Assembly: GCA_014523485.1 (NCBI GenBank)
Contig: JAATVK010000193.1
Span: 1-7,031, forward strand
Source of the DNA: Nitrososphaerales archaeon TH5894
GTDB lineage: Archaea; Thermoproteota; Nitrososphaeria; Nitrososphaerales; Nitrososphaeraceae
Length of the DNA stretch: 7,031 nucleotides
Direction: 5' to 3'
Part shown: positions 1 through 5,271 of the stretch, in pieces
Position numbering within the stretch: the first letter of the stretch is position 1
How the letters are laid out: the number at the start of each line of letters is the position of its first letter
Position numbers and translations under genes: made by a program
Notes under the pieces: generated by a model
The model's input: the letters and a program-made list of their open reading frames with translations, nothing else
The model's database searches: none
Told to the model about the DNA's origin: nothing

Positions 1-406
1 CAACATCTATTTCTCCATTTTCCCATTGATCACCTATCTTATATAATACAGGTATCAGTATTTTCTCATAAAAGTCTAGTGATGTATAGACAGATTTTGT
101 ATAATCATGATATATTTTTAGGAGATCATTTATCTCATAACATTTCAACTTTTCCATTAAATTTGCTTGTAATGATTCACTTAGTTTGGTAGAGTTTTCA
201 AAATTGAGATTATGGTAATCTAAAAATTTTATAATTGCAGATTCATTCTGATATTCTTTGGGGATTTTATCAATATTTAGGAGTGATACTGGACCTAAAT
301 ACTGTTTTATAATTTGTTGAGAAGTATGTTTTTCTTTGTTCCATTTACTTTCAACAAGATAAGCATAACCAATATTTTTTACTTGTTTTATTCTAATATA
401 TGTCAT
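1..406 (-). CDS. Cobalamin-binding-type (B12-binding cap domain) protein, N-terminal part, cut by window edge
   Basis: An open frame of 135 codons starts at ATG (404-406) and is still open at the left edge. Residues 1-55 (starting MTYIRIKQVKNIGYAYLV, with QYLGPV near 36-40) resemble the N-terminal domain found on IS1634-type transposases and on several Nitrososphaeria regulators. Residues about 77-135 match the helical cap of corrinoid-binding modules (B12-binding domain 2): FYEKILIPVLYKIGDQW followed by ENGEIDV fits the family pattern LxPxLxxxGxxWxxGxIxV, which sits just before the EH motif and the Rossmann B12-binding domain. The expected continuation beyond the window is therefore a cobalamin-binding domain. 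Such proteins act as corrinoid carriers or as light- or B12-sensing regulators; which applies cannot be decided without the C-terminus. No other gene lies near enough to share its promoter. The fold call is fairly secure, the function is not. Confidence 0.75.
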   Translation of the reverse strand, partial: MTYIRIKQVKNIGYAYLVESKWNKEKHTSQQIIKQYLGPVSLLNIDKIPKEYQNESAIIKFLDYHNLNFENSTKLSESLQANLMEKLKCYEINDLLKIYHDYTKSVYTSLDFYEKILIPVLYKIGDQWENGEIDV

Positions 407-431
407 AATATTTTAATTTATTCACTTGCTG

Positions 432-440
432 TTTATAACA
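432..440 (-). promoter_or_regulatory. Candidate TATA box for the B12-domain gene
   Basis: On the minus strand this reads GTTATAAAC, centred about 30 nt upstream of the ATG at 406. That is the spacing expected for a leaderless or nearly leaderless archaeal transcript. The background is A/T-rich, so the match alone is weak evidence; the spacing adds some weight. Confidence 0.4.
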
Positions 441-695
441 AATCCATAGATATAGTGTCTAGTGCCAACTATAATAATAATTACTATTATAATATTTTTT
501 TAGTAATATCTTGAATTCAAATAATAATAATAATTCATTTGCATCTATAAATTTCCTGCTCACATAAAGTTCATTAATTTTTATTTTATTTCAATAAATT
601 TCTATAATATAATTGAACGTTTTAAGTCTTCAGAAATTAATCAATAGAAAAGTAAAATATAGAAAATGTATATTTTAAATAACAAAAACTTTTCT

Positions 696-747
696 TATAT
701 TATGTTACCTAATCTTGTTATAATGAAAATTCCAATTCCTCAGGACC
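696..747 (+). repeat. Dispersed degenerate repeat, copy 1
   Basis: This copy aligns without gaps to 2558-2609, with 40 of 52 positions identical by hand count. The shared blocks are TATATTATGTTAC, then GTTATAATGA, then CCTCAG. It lies 90 bp beyond the 3' end of PPOX protein 1. Function is unknown. Confidence 0.5.
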
Positions 748-837
748 TCCTTATATTATTAACGATTTATGACATAATTTTTTAATCTTAACTCGAAAAT
801 TTTTAAAGAGTCAGATAAGAAAAGTTGAATTAATTAT

Positions 838-1272
838 TTACCATCTTGCAATATCCTTTTGACCAATAATTCGGGTTGGTTTTATTTTTATCAATAGTTC
901 GCCTTCAGAACTATTTCTCTTACCATACTCTTCGGCTTTTTCATTACCCATATATCTTGCTGCTATTATTTTAGCCCATTTGAAAAGTTCTTCCGCTTTG
1001 TTACTAATTATTTCTGCAATCCCATCTATAGTCACAAATGAGAAAAAAGGAACTTGGTCGTCTACACATAAACGAACTCGATTATCACGATGAATATTTT
1101 TTGCTTTTACTGAAGTGTCACCTGTAGTAAACAAAATATTATCTTTATTATCTAAGGTAAACCAAATTGGAACAATATGAGGACTTCCATTCTTGTTGAT
1201 TGTTCCTAGTTTCCCTGTAAAAGTTCCTTGTAAAAGAAAATTTCTGATTTCATCTTTAGTCATTTCTGGCAT
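838..1272 (-). CDS. PPOX-fold flavin/F420-binding protein 1 (pyridoxamine 5'-phosphate oxidase-related)
   Basis: This is a 144-residue single-domain split-barrel protein, a normal length for the small PPOX-class, probably F420- or FMN-dependent, enzymes. Visible family marks are the N-terminal helix (MTKDEIRNFL, residues 4-13), the strand pair LGTINKNGSPHIVPIWF (22-38) typical of this family, and FTTGDTSVKAKNIHRD (48-63). The latter ends in the lysine/arginine-rich segment that usually contacts the cofactor phosphate, and RLCVDD (67-72) follows. Cytoplasmic: no signal peptide or membrane segment. The ATG at 1272 is preferred because a TATA-like box lies about 29 nt upstream; a second ATG at codon 4 is possible. 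It is transcribed alone, divergent from nothing close. Substrate is unknown: the family covers F420-dependent reductases, FMN oxidases and heme-binding members. A second PPOX protein lies at 2775-3260. Confidence 0.85.
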   Translation of the reverse strand: MPEMTKDEIRNFLLQGTFTGKLGTINKNGSPHIVPIWFTLDNKDNILFTTGDTSVKAKNIHRDNRVRLCVDDQVPFFSFVTIDGIAEIISNKAEELFKWAKIIAARYMGNEKAEEYGKRNSSEGELLIKIKPTRIIGQKDIARW

Positions 1273-1296
1273 TAATATTATTTGTTAAATACAACT

Positions 1297-1305
1297 ATTA
1301 TAAAT
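1297..1305 (-). promoter_or_regulatory. Candidate TATA box for PPOX protein 1
   Basis: It reads ATTTATAAT on the minus strand, centred 29 nt upstream of the ATG at 1272, the distance expected for a leaderless archaeal promoter. No Shine-Dalgarno-like sequence precedes this start, which fits leaderless translation. Confidence 0.5.
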
Positions 1306-1397
1306 TATATTAAAAAATATTCTTTTTAAAGTACTTTTGAACTACAAAATCATGTCAAAACTATTCACTATCCTCCGTTTGCGCGCTTATGAATAAG

Positions 1398-1411
1398 TTT
1401 AGTATACTAAA
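1398..1411. promoter_or_regulatory. Perfect 14-bp palindrome, candidate operator
   Basis: TTTAGTATACTAAA is its own reverse complement over all 14 positions. It lies 126 bp upstream of the PPOX protein 1 start. Nearby dyads are AAAGTACTTT (1328-1337, also perfect, about 55 bp upstream of the start) and AATAGT-AAA-ACTATT (1420-1434). Dimeric regulators bind such sites, but A/T-rich DNA produces palindromes by chance and no regulator can be tied to it here. Confidence 0.3.
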
Positions 1412-1589
1412 AGATTGAAAATAGTAAAACTATTCTTTGTAAATTTAAAATAAATTATTAATTATCTTTAGACGTCATTTACCAGACATGAGGAGTCAGT
1501 GTAATAGACAATTTATACTATAAGAGAAACGATATGAGACTTGTGATTTATGAGTTGGTTAGTAATATAACCGAAGGAAATCAATCTAA

Positions 1590-1612
1590 TTTTTTATTTC
1601 TGTAATAAAAAA
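1590..1612 (-). terminator. A/T-stem terminator-like hairpin after the stress-protein gene
   Basis: TTTTTTATT (1590-1598) pairs perfectly with AATAAAAAA (1604-1612) around a 5-nt loop. On the minus strand it lies about 48 nt past the stop codon at 1660 and contributes a run of U residues to the transcript. U-rich 3' ends are the usual archaeal termination signal. Confidence 0.45.
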
Positions 1613-1659
1613 CATTTATCTTTTGATTAACTTCTCTAATTATAAATTATATATACTAT

Positions 1660-2121
1660 TCAATGAATTATCATTATAGGACATTCAACGTTTTCTGAAA
1701 CTTTTCTTGAAACACTACCCAATACTTTAATTTTTGAAATTTCACTCAATCGCTGGCTGCCAATAATAACAAGATCTATTTTGTTATCTGATGCAAATTT
1801 AAGAATTTGTTCACTAATAGGTGGTTCGTCTGTTGATATAGATATATTAAATTTTATATTTTCTTTTTCTAATACAGGATTTATTTTTTCATTTGCCATC
1901 TTTATCCAACCTTCCTTTAATTTCTTTGCAATATTTCTTCTTGATTCTTCTATCCATTGTCTATCATGGTCTAAAATTAGTGATGGTGGAAGAGGACTAT
2001 GTTCTATTACATGGAATATATAGAGTTCAGCATTAAATGCTTTGGCAAATTCTTTAGATTTATCAAGTGCCTTATCTGAGATTTCTGTACCATCATGTGG
2101 AAGTAATATTTTACTTATCAA
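1660..2121 (-). CDS. Universal stress protein (UspA family), single domain
   Basis: The 153 residues match the length and layout of a single UspA domain. The first strand reads MISKILLPHDGTEIS with the conserved Asp10, followed by a helix (SDKALDKSKEFAKAF) and the strand AELYIFHVIEH. The C-terminal half has DLVIIGSQR then KVLGSVSRKVSENV and the closing strand CPIMIIH. The usual nucleotide motif is G-x2-G-x9-G-S/T. Here Gly121 and Gly135-Ser136 are present, but the second glycine is Arg124 and the spacing is one residue longer, so ATP binding is uncertain. Family role: cytoplasmic stress-associated nucleotide-binding or scaffold protein, usually dimeric. The start is TTG: an in-frame TGA lies upstream with no ATG or GTG after it, a GAAGGAG sequence precedes it, and this start gives the canonical N-terminus. 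It is a single-gene unit. Confidence 0.9.
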   Translation of the reverse strand: MISKILLPHDGTEISDKALDKSKEFAKAFNAELYIFHVIEHSPLPPSLILDHDRQWIEESRRNIAKKLKEGWIKMANEKINPVLEKENIKFNISISTDEPPISEQILKFASDNKIDLVIIGSQRLSEISKIKVLGSVSRKVSENVECPIMIIH

Positions 2122-2131
2122 AAGAGTTTCT

Positions 2132-2138
2132 CTCCTTC
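2132..2138 (-). promoter_or_regulatory. Shine-Dalgarno site deciding the TTG start of the stress-protein gene
   Basis: It reads GAAGGAG on the minus strand, ending 10 nt before the TTG at 2121. It is the clearest ribosome-binding site in the window, where most other genes look leaderless, and it supports the non-ATG start. Confidence 0.6.
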
Positions 2139-2557
2139 TACACTTTTTTCATTTATTTTACAACAACGTTTGTGATGTTTATTCATCTATTAATATAGTA
2201 ATAAACTCATAGATAAGAATAGGGCTTTACAATTGAAAAATATTAGTATATAACATCCATTAACAATTATTAATGAAAGGAAATAGAATGAAAATGAGAG
2301 AGGAGAGAGAAGAAATTAGAAACTATCTTGATTTTTTTATTTAATTTAACTACCTGTTAAATATCCAAAGCCTTCTAAATTATTTCAGAAATTATTGATT
2401 AAAAAATAATAAGCAAAAATATATTTTTATTATAATATAAGGCTAATAAAATCAGATCATAAGCAAATGTTATTTGAATAAATAAATAAATTTACTTTTA
2501 ATTGAAGTTAAAATTTATATTACTACTAATAAACAATTAACAAAACAAATAACTTGA

Positions 2558-2609
2558 TATATTATGTTACTTAATTCAGTTATAATGAGAATTAGATACC
2601 CTCAGATCC
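2558..2609 (+). repeat. Dispersed degenerate repeat, copy 2
   Basis: This is the partner of 696-747 in the same orientation, 40 of 52 positions identical without gaps. It lies about 165 bp upstream of PPOX protein 2. The 12-mer TTATGTTACTTA within it recurs at about 3313-3324, just downstream of that gene, so a third, shorter relative may exist. Confidence 0.5.
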
Positions 2610-2734
2610 CATAAGATTTAGGTAAGAAATTTATTCATCTATTTATGAGATGGTTTAACAACAAATTCTCCTTCTTAGCCATATTAACATACATTCGTTA
2701 TTCTTACACACCTTATGAAGCAATTATAAATTTG

Positions 2735-2743
2735 TATATAATA
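2735..2743 (+). promoter_or_regulatory. Candidate TATA box for PPOX protein 2
   Basis: TATATAATA is centred 36 nt upstream of the ATG at 2775, which would give a leader of roughly 10 nt. A second A/T box (ATTATAAAT, 2723-2731) lies just upstream, so the exact element is uncertain. Confidence 0.4.
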
Positions 2744-2774
2744 TTAGTAAAAAAGTTATTAAATATAATTACTA

Positions 2775-3260
2775 ATGAAAATCCTAATGAAAATTCTTAA
2801 TGCAAGTGAACCTGGGCTTGGATCATCAATGACTGAAGATGAGGTAAGAAATTTTCTTTCAAATAGCAAGTTATTTGCTAGATTAGGGACAATAGATGAG
2901 AAGGAAGACCCTAACGTACATCCCGTGTGGTATTATTTTGATAATGACAAGATCTACTTTGAAACAGGCAAGAACTCGAAGAAAGTTAGAAATATCAAAA
3001 GGAAAAATAATATTTACTTTTGTATAGATGAAACTAATTTACCATATAAAGGAGTTAGAGGTAAAGGTACCGCCATTATTTCTAATGATATTCACAGAAA
3101 CATATCAATAGCAGAAAAGATATTGATCAAGTATACTGGAAGTCTTGATAATAATATGGCAAAGTTCCTTATGGATTCTATAGTAAGAGGAGAATCAATT
3201 ATAATTGAAATAATTCCACATTTCTATGCTACGTGGGATCACAGCAAGGGCAATATATAA
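2775..3260 (+). CDS. PPOX-fold flavin/F420-binding protein 2
   Basis: This 161-residue relative of PPOX protein 1 has the same split-barrel layout. MTEDEVRNFLSNSKLFARLGTID (19-41) is followed by NVHPVWYYF (47-55), YFETGKNSKKVRNIKRKNN (61-79, the basic cofactor-phosphate segment), YFCIDE (81-86) and a GKGTAII strand (97-103). It carries an extra N-terminal extension of 18 residues (MKILMKILNASEPGLGSS) absent from protein 1. The first ATG is chosen because the upstream TATA box fits it, but ATG at codon 5 or 19 cannot be excluded. The C-terminus (IIEIIPHFYATWDH) is typical of the PPOX subgroup ending in an aromatic-rich strand. Cytoplasmic, single-gene unit, followed by a hairpin terminator. 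Substrate unknown. The two copies share the fold but are clearly diverged, so they are not a recent duplication. Confidence 0.85.
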   Translation: MKILMKILNASEPGLGSSMTEDEVRNFLSNSKLFARLGTIDEKEDPNVHPVWYYFDNDKIYFETGKNSKKVRNIKRKNNIYFCIDETNLPYKGVRGKGTAIISNDIHRNISIAEKILIKYTGSLDNNMAKFLMDSIVRGESIIIEIIPHFYATWDHSKGNI

Positions 3261-3279
3261 CAAAAAGAATTAAATGTAT

Positions 3280-3306
3280 AAGAATAGATAAAGAAAATCT
3301 ATTCTT
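3280..3306 (+). terminator. Hairpin terminator after PPOX protein 2
   Basis: AAGAATAGAT (3280-3289) pairs perfectly with ATCTATTCTT (3297-3306), a 10-bp stem with a 7-nt loop, starting 19 nt after the stop codon. Its position directly after the gene suggests a transcript end or 3' protecting structure. Confidence 0.55.
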
Positions 3307-3432
3307 TGCTTGTTATGTTACTTATCATTAGAATATAATAAATAATTTTTAATTATTCTAAAGTTTAATAATATAAACATTTAAACTGGTTTAGACCATC
3401 ATAATGTTAGTTACTATATCTACGTAAGTGTC

Positions 3433-3441
3433 TTTATATAA
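3433..3441 (+). promoter_or_regulatory. TATA box, distal promoter of the small RHH gene
   Basis: TTTATATAA is a near-ideal archaeal TATA box. Initiation about 27 nt downstream would give the RHH gene at 3532 a leader of roughly 65 nt. A second candidate, CTTATAAAC at 3481-3489, lies nearer. Three CAGAT(A/C) hexamers (3465, 3489, 3506) surround the second box. Confidence 0.4.
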
Positions 3442-3531
3442 GCATTTATGATAGTATGATTTAACAGATCTATGGTAATACTTATAAACAGATAGATGTA
3501 AATATCAGATATGAAATAAGATTATGTAGTC

Positions 3532-3675
3532 GTGGTCCCAAAAACTACTCTTAGAATTTCTGAAGATATTATCAAGCAACTCAAACATATAGCTATAGAT
3601 GAGAACAAGACATTAACTCAAGTAATCCAAGAGGCATTAATAGAATATCTAGAGAAGAAAAATAGGAAGATCTAA
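3532..3675 (+). CDS. Small ribbon-helix-helix DNA-binding protein (CopG/Arc type)
   Basis: This is a 47-residue protein with a GTG start. Residues 3-9 (PKTTLRI) form the predicted beta ribbon with alternating polar side chains. SEDIIKQLKHIAIDEN (10-25) is helix A, KTLTQVIQEALIEYLEKKNRK (26-46) is helix B. The layout and length match CopG/MetJ/Arc-type dimeric repressors and the antitoxin half of some toxin-antitoxin pairs. GTG at 3532 is the only usable start: an in-frame TAA lies five codons upstream with no other start codon between. No toxin gene is adjacent; the next gene encodes a secreted protein with its own promoter. It may therefore be a free-standing regulator, possibly of itself, given the direct repeats upstream. 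The fold is recognised from pattern alone. Confidence 0.75.
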   Translation: MVPKTTLRISEDIIKQLKHIAIDENKTLTQVIQEALIEYLEKKNRKI

Positions 3676-3685
3676 TTTTCAATAT

Positions 3686-3693
3686 CTTTAAAT
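3686..3693 (+). promoter_or_regulatory. Candidate TATA box for the PsbP-like gene
   Basis: CTTTAAAT is centred about 28 nt upstream of the ATG at 3718, consistent with a leaderless transcript separate from the RHH gene that ends at 3675. Confidence 0.35.
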
Positions 3694-3717
3694 CGTTGAA
3701 CTATCGAATAATCCAAG

Positions 3718-4269
3718 ATGAAAATAACTTCTATTTTGCTACTTCTGGCCTTCACAGCTCTTGTACATGTTACTTATACACATGTTTATGCTCAACAACC
3801 ATTTGAAGAGTATAATAGCGATCTTCTAGGTGTTTCCTTTCAATATCCACAAGGATGGGAAAATGTAATTACTGAAGAAAAACTTACTACCGATAGTGAG
3901 GGCAATAGAATTTCGTTTGATTTACCTTTTACTAAAGAAGGTGTGTTTGTAATTCTAGAGAAAGAGACTGATCTGGATAAACTAAGTGATCTAGAAATGG
4001 AAGAATTGAAGGGTTTAGTAAATTTAGGTTTTAGTGATATCTCTGATTATGACATCATAGAAATTGTTCCAACGACTTTAGATAACCATAATGCGACTAA
4101 ATTAAGATATGATAATAAATATAACGTACAATCTAATAGTATTTTGCAAATTATATCTCTAATTGATGGGAAAGAATATCTTATTACTTATAGAACCGAT
4201 TCTAATTCATTTAACAAATATTTACCAACAATAGAACAAATGATTCAATCTATAAAGATAAAAGAATAA
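3718..4269 (+). CDS. Secreted PsbP-like domain protein
   Basis: The 183-residue precursor has a clear signal peptide: Lys2, hydrophobic ILLLLAFTALV (6-16), and likely cleavage after VYA (23-25) before QQPFEEY. The mature part resembles the PsbP/Mog1-like alpha-beta domain seen in many Nitrososphaeria secreted proteins. LGVSFQYPQGW (37-47) is the diagnostic opening strand. A strand with FVILEKETD follows, then a segment like the family's NATKLRYDNK, then a Q-I-x-x-L-I-D-G-K-E-Y-L-I-T-Y strand, ending in the helix YLPTIEQMIQSIKI. There is no cysteine at the cleavage site, so it is not a lipoprotein. It is probably exported across the cytoplasmic membrane to the pseudoperiplasmic space. Its role there is unknown; the photosystem name reflects fold only. 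Single-gene unit with its own promoter and terminator. Confidence 0.75.
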   Translation: MKITSILLLLAFTALVHVTYTHVYAQQPFEEYNSDLLGVSFQYPQGWENVITEEKLTTDSEGNRISFDLPFTKEGVFVILEKETDLDKLSDLEMEELKGLVNLGFSDISDYDIIEIVPTTLDNHNATKLRYDNKYNVQSNSILQIISLIDGKEYLITYRTDSNSFNKYLPTIEQMIQSIKIKE

Positions 4270-4273
4270 TTAA

Positions 4274-4313
4274 GTTTAGGACTAGCCTAAACCCTCCTCT
4301 CCCTCTTTCTCCT
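4274..4313 (+). terminator. Hairpin plus pyrimidine tract terminator
   Basis: GTTTAGG (4274-4280) pairs perfectly with CCTAAAC (4286-4292) around ACTAG, five bases after the PsbP-like stop codon. An unbroken run of 22 C/T residues (4292-4313) follows. The arrangement looks like an intrinsic terminator, with a C-rich pyrimidine tract rather than the usual pure U run. Confidence 0.6.
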
Positions 4314-4329
4314 AATAGTGTTCTATTCA

Positions 4330-4336
4330 TTATATT
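4330..4336 (+). promoter_or_regulatory. Candidate TATA box for the MGRT-type gene
   Basis: TTATATT is centred 26 nt upstream of the GTG at 4359, the right distance for leaderless transcription and thus support for that start. Confidence 0.4.
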
Positions 4337-4358
4337 CTATACTAACCTTTTAGAACTC

Positions 4359-4865
4359 GTGGGACGAACAATACCATCATTTAGAATTGCTGCAGTTTTA
4401 GAAGAAGAGAAATGGAAACCATTTAGAAAATATTTGAGAAATCAGAACGAGAAAAAATTGTTTACACATATGTTCTCAATTGCAAATTTGTATAATTCTG
4501 CTTCTTCAAATGCTGTTATTCCGATCAGAATATATCCTATTTTGATGTCTATAGTTTTCCATCATTACAAGACTTTAAAAGAAAAAAATCTTTTTTACAA
4601 GGATCACTCTCCTGTTGTTGCTGATTTAAAGAAGGATATTAGTATTGAAAATATAGATAATAAAAATACAATTCTAAAAAGAGAAATAGAAAAATGGAAT
4701 AATTATTATTCTGTATTAAGAAAACCAAATCGAATATTATTTGAAGAAATGTTACAATCATCTTACAAATATTCAGATTCAATAAATGCTAAAGGTGAAC
4801 AATTTTCTACCGAATCTTTGATGTTATCTTTAATTTTCGAACAAGATAAATTGATAAATAAATAA
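4359..4865 (+). CDS. Conserved Nitrososphaeria-type protein of unknown function (MGRTIPSFRIA family)
   Basis: This 168-residue protein starts with GTG and opens MGRTIPSFRIAAVLEEEKW, then KPFRKYL (20-26), KKLFTHMFSIANLYNSA (32-48) and PILMSIVFHHYKTL (60-73). I recognise this opening as typical of a family of small soluble thaumarchaeal proteins, but know of no assigned function. The C-terminal part ends in FSTESLMLSLIFEQDKLI, which resembles the end helix of shorter relatives. The middle (80-125) is charged and low in complexity. It has no signal peptide or membrane span and is predicted to be mostly helical. The start is supported by the MGRT opening and by a TATA box at the right distance. 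Single-gene unit bracketed by terminator-like hairpins on both sides. Confidence 0.7.
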   Translation: MGRTIPSFRIAAVLEEEKWKPFRKYLRNQNEKKLFTHMFSIANLYNSASSNAVIPIRIYPILMSIVFHHYKTLKEKNLFYKDHSPVVADLKKDISIENIDNKNTILKREIEKWNNYYSVLRKPNRILFEEMLQSSYKYSDSINAKGEQFSTESLMLSLIFEQDKLINK

Positions 4866-4873
4866 AAGTATTA

Positions 4874-4914
4874 TTTTGTTGGTTCTAGTTCGAACGAATT
4901 GATTTCCACCAAAA
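4874..4914 (+). terminator. Hairpin after the MGRT-type gene
   Basis: TTTTGTTGG (4874-4882) pairs with CCACCAAAA (4906-4914) with one mismatch, starting 8 nt after the stop codon. The loop contains the palindrome GTTCGAAC (4888-4895). A second small dyad, ATCCTT-A-AAGGAT, follows at about 4914-4926. It is probably a transcript end. It is not a tRNA: the segment around TTCGAAC has no paired T-stem. Confidence 0.4.
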
Positions 4915-4935
4915 TCCTTAAAGGATCGTATAGTA

Positions 4936-4945
4936 TTTATATAAA
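4936..4945 (+). promoter_or_regulatory. Strong TATA box with no coding gene downstream
   Basis: TTTATATAAA is the best TATA-box match in the window. Initiation 25-30 nt downstream falls near 4965-4970, just before two strong hairpins. The nearest gene start is 300 nt away and has its own TATA-like box. Confidence 0.5.
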
Positions 4946-4965
4946 TTACAAGAAAAAAACAAATC

Positions 4966-5035
4966 CAGAAAGCGATAGATGGGTATCTAACGCAGGATTG
5001 ATCTATAACAATAACTATAGGTCAATCCTTAATAT
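4966..5035 (+). ncRNA. Candidate small structured RNA, two abutting hairpins
   Basis: Hairpin 1: GCGATAGAT (4972-4980) pairs with ATCTAACGC (4985-4993), eight of nine pairs, with a GGGT tetraloop. Hairpin 2: AGGATTGATCTATA (4994-5007) pairs with TATAGGTCAATCCT (5016-5029), 14 pairs including one G-U, with an 8-nt loop. The two stems touch with no spacer and could stack. A strong TATA box lies 30 nt ahead and a T-rich stretch (AATATTGTTT) follows. No open frame longer than a few codons is present, and no known RNA family motif (RNase P, SRP, C/D box) was recognised. The exact ends are guesses. The alternative is a plain terminator of unknown upstream transcription. Confidence 0.4.
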
Positions 5036-5088
5036 TGTTTCTAAATAAAATAGATTCTAGTAGGGAAGGAAAAACAGCAAAGATCTCT

Positions 5089-5159
5089 AGTAGAAGTAAA
5101 ATCAAAAATAATAATAACTCAAAGTGAATTGAATAAATCAATAAACTTTTATTTCTACT
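5089..5159 (+). repeat. Long-range inverted repeat, possible extension of the structured RNA
   Basis: AGTAGAAGTAAAA (5089-5101) pairs with TTTTATTTCTACT (5147-5159), 13 pairs including one G-U, enclosing 45 nt. A nested small hairpin, ATTGA-ATAAA-TCAAT, lies at 5118-5132. It could belong to the same transcript as 4966-5029, or be chance in A/T-rich DNA. Confidence 0.3.
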
Positions 5160-5211
5160 GCTGTTACTATAGGTAAAGTGACCATTTTTTGAAATTGAAT
5201 TGCGAGAACCA

Positions 5212-5222
5212 AATATATTTAA
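5212..5222 (+). promoter_or_regulatory. Candidate TATA box for the small acidic secreted protein
   Basis: AATATATTTAA lies about 55 nt upstream of the TTG start at 5272. A transcript from here would have a leader of roughly 25-30 nt, long enough for the AGG (5258-5260) that precedes the start. Confidence 0.3.
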
Positions 5223-5271
5223 TAATACGCAGTATTTTATTCAAAGTGGTTAATAGCAGGTAATACCAAAA

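Larger units (their letters stand above)
407..837. other. Intergenic region, 431 bp, no gene seen
   Basis: No credible reading frame appears on either strand. The only plus-strand frame near here (314-514) mostly overlaps the B12-domain gene in antisense and has low-complexity content. The region holds the upstream promoter of the 1-406 gene, simple TAA/ATA runs at about 470-540, and one copy of a dispersed repeat (696-747). It lies between the start of the B12-domain gene and the 3' end of PPOX protein 1. Confidence 0.6.
1273..1659. other. Intergenic region, 387 bp, with a cluster of small palindromes
   Basis: No credible gene is present. The region contains the promoter of PPOX protein 1, the terminator of the stress-protein gene (1590-1612), and three short perfect dyads at 1328-1337, 1398-1411 and 1420-1434. 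There is also an isolated GCGCGC hexamer at 1381, unusual in such A/T-rich DNA. A 23-codon plus-strand frame at 1534-1605, with a TATA-like sequence 15-20 nt ahead, is too short to call. Confidence 0.55.
2122..2774. other. Intergenic region, 653 bp, no confident gene
   Basis: This is the longest non-coding stretch, lying between the divergent stress-protein and PPOX protein 2 genes. It contains the upstream signals of both, and dispersed repeat copy 2 (2558-2609). A 23-codon plus-strand frame at 2273-2344 encodes a charged peptide (MREEREEIRNYL). This faintly resembles the first helix of the PPOX proteins but stops at once and is not called. The rest is low-complexity A/T sequence. Confidence 0.55.
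4866..5271. other. Intergenic region, 406 bp, rich in secondary structure
   Basis: No reading frame of useful length appears on either strand. The region contains a terminator-like hairpin (4874-4914), a strong TATA box (4936-4945), two abutting hairpins (4972-5029), a long-range inverted repeat (5089-5159) and the promoter of the following small gene. It is the most structured gap in the left three quarters of the window. Confidence 0.6.

Noticed and set aside
314..514. Plus-strand open frame of 66 codons rich in Asn, Tyr, Ile and Ser
   Set aside because: Mostly antisense to the B12-domain gene and then low-complexity A/T sequence; no domain, no promoter at the right place.
1534..1605. 23-codon frame with a TATA-like sequence ahead
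   Set aside because: Too short, overlaps the stress-gene terminator hairpin, and TATA-like sequences are common in this A/T-rich DNA.
1781..2023. Plus-strand open frame of 80 codons
   Set aside because: Lies entirely antisense within the universal stress protein gene, whose minus-strand product is unmistakable.
2273..2344. 23-codon frame (MREEREEIRNYL...) resembling the first helix of PPOX proteins
   Set aside because: Stops immediately and no further PPOX segments can be found downstream in any frame; the similarity is to a simple charged helix.
4880..4912. tRNA-like cues (TTCGAAC and a nearby CCACCA)
   Set aside because: The five bases on each side of TTCGAAC do not pair, and no acceptor, D or anticodon stem can be built.
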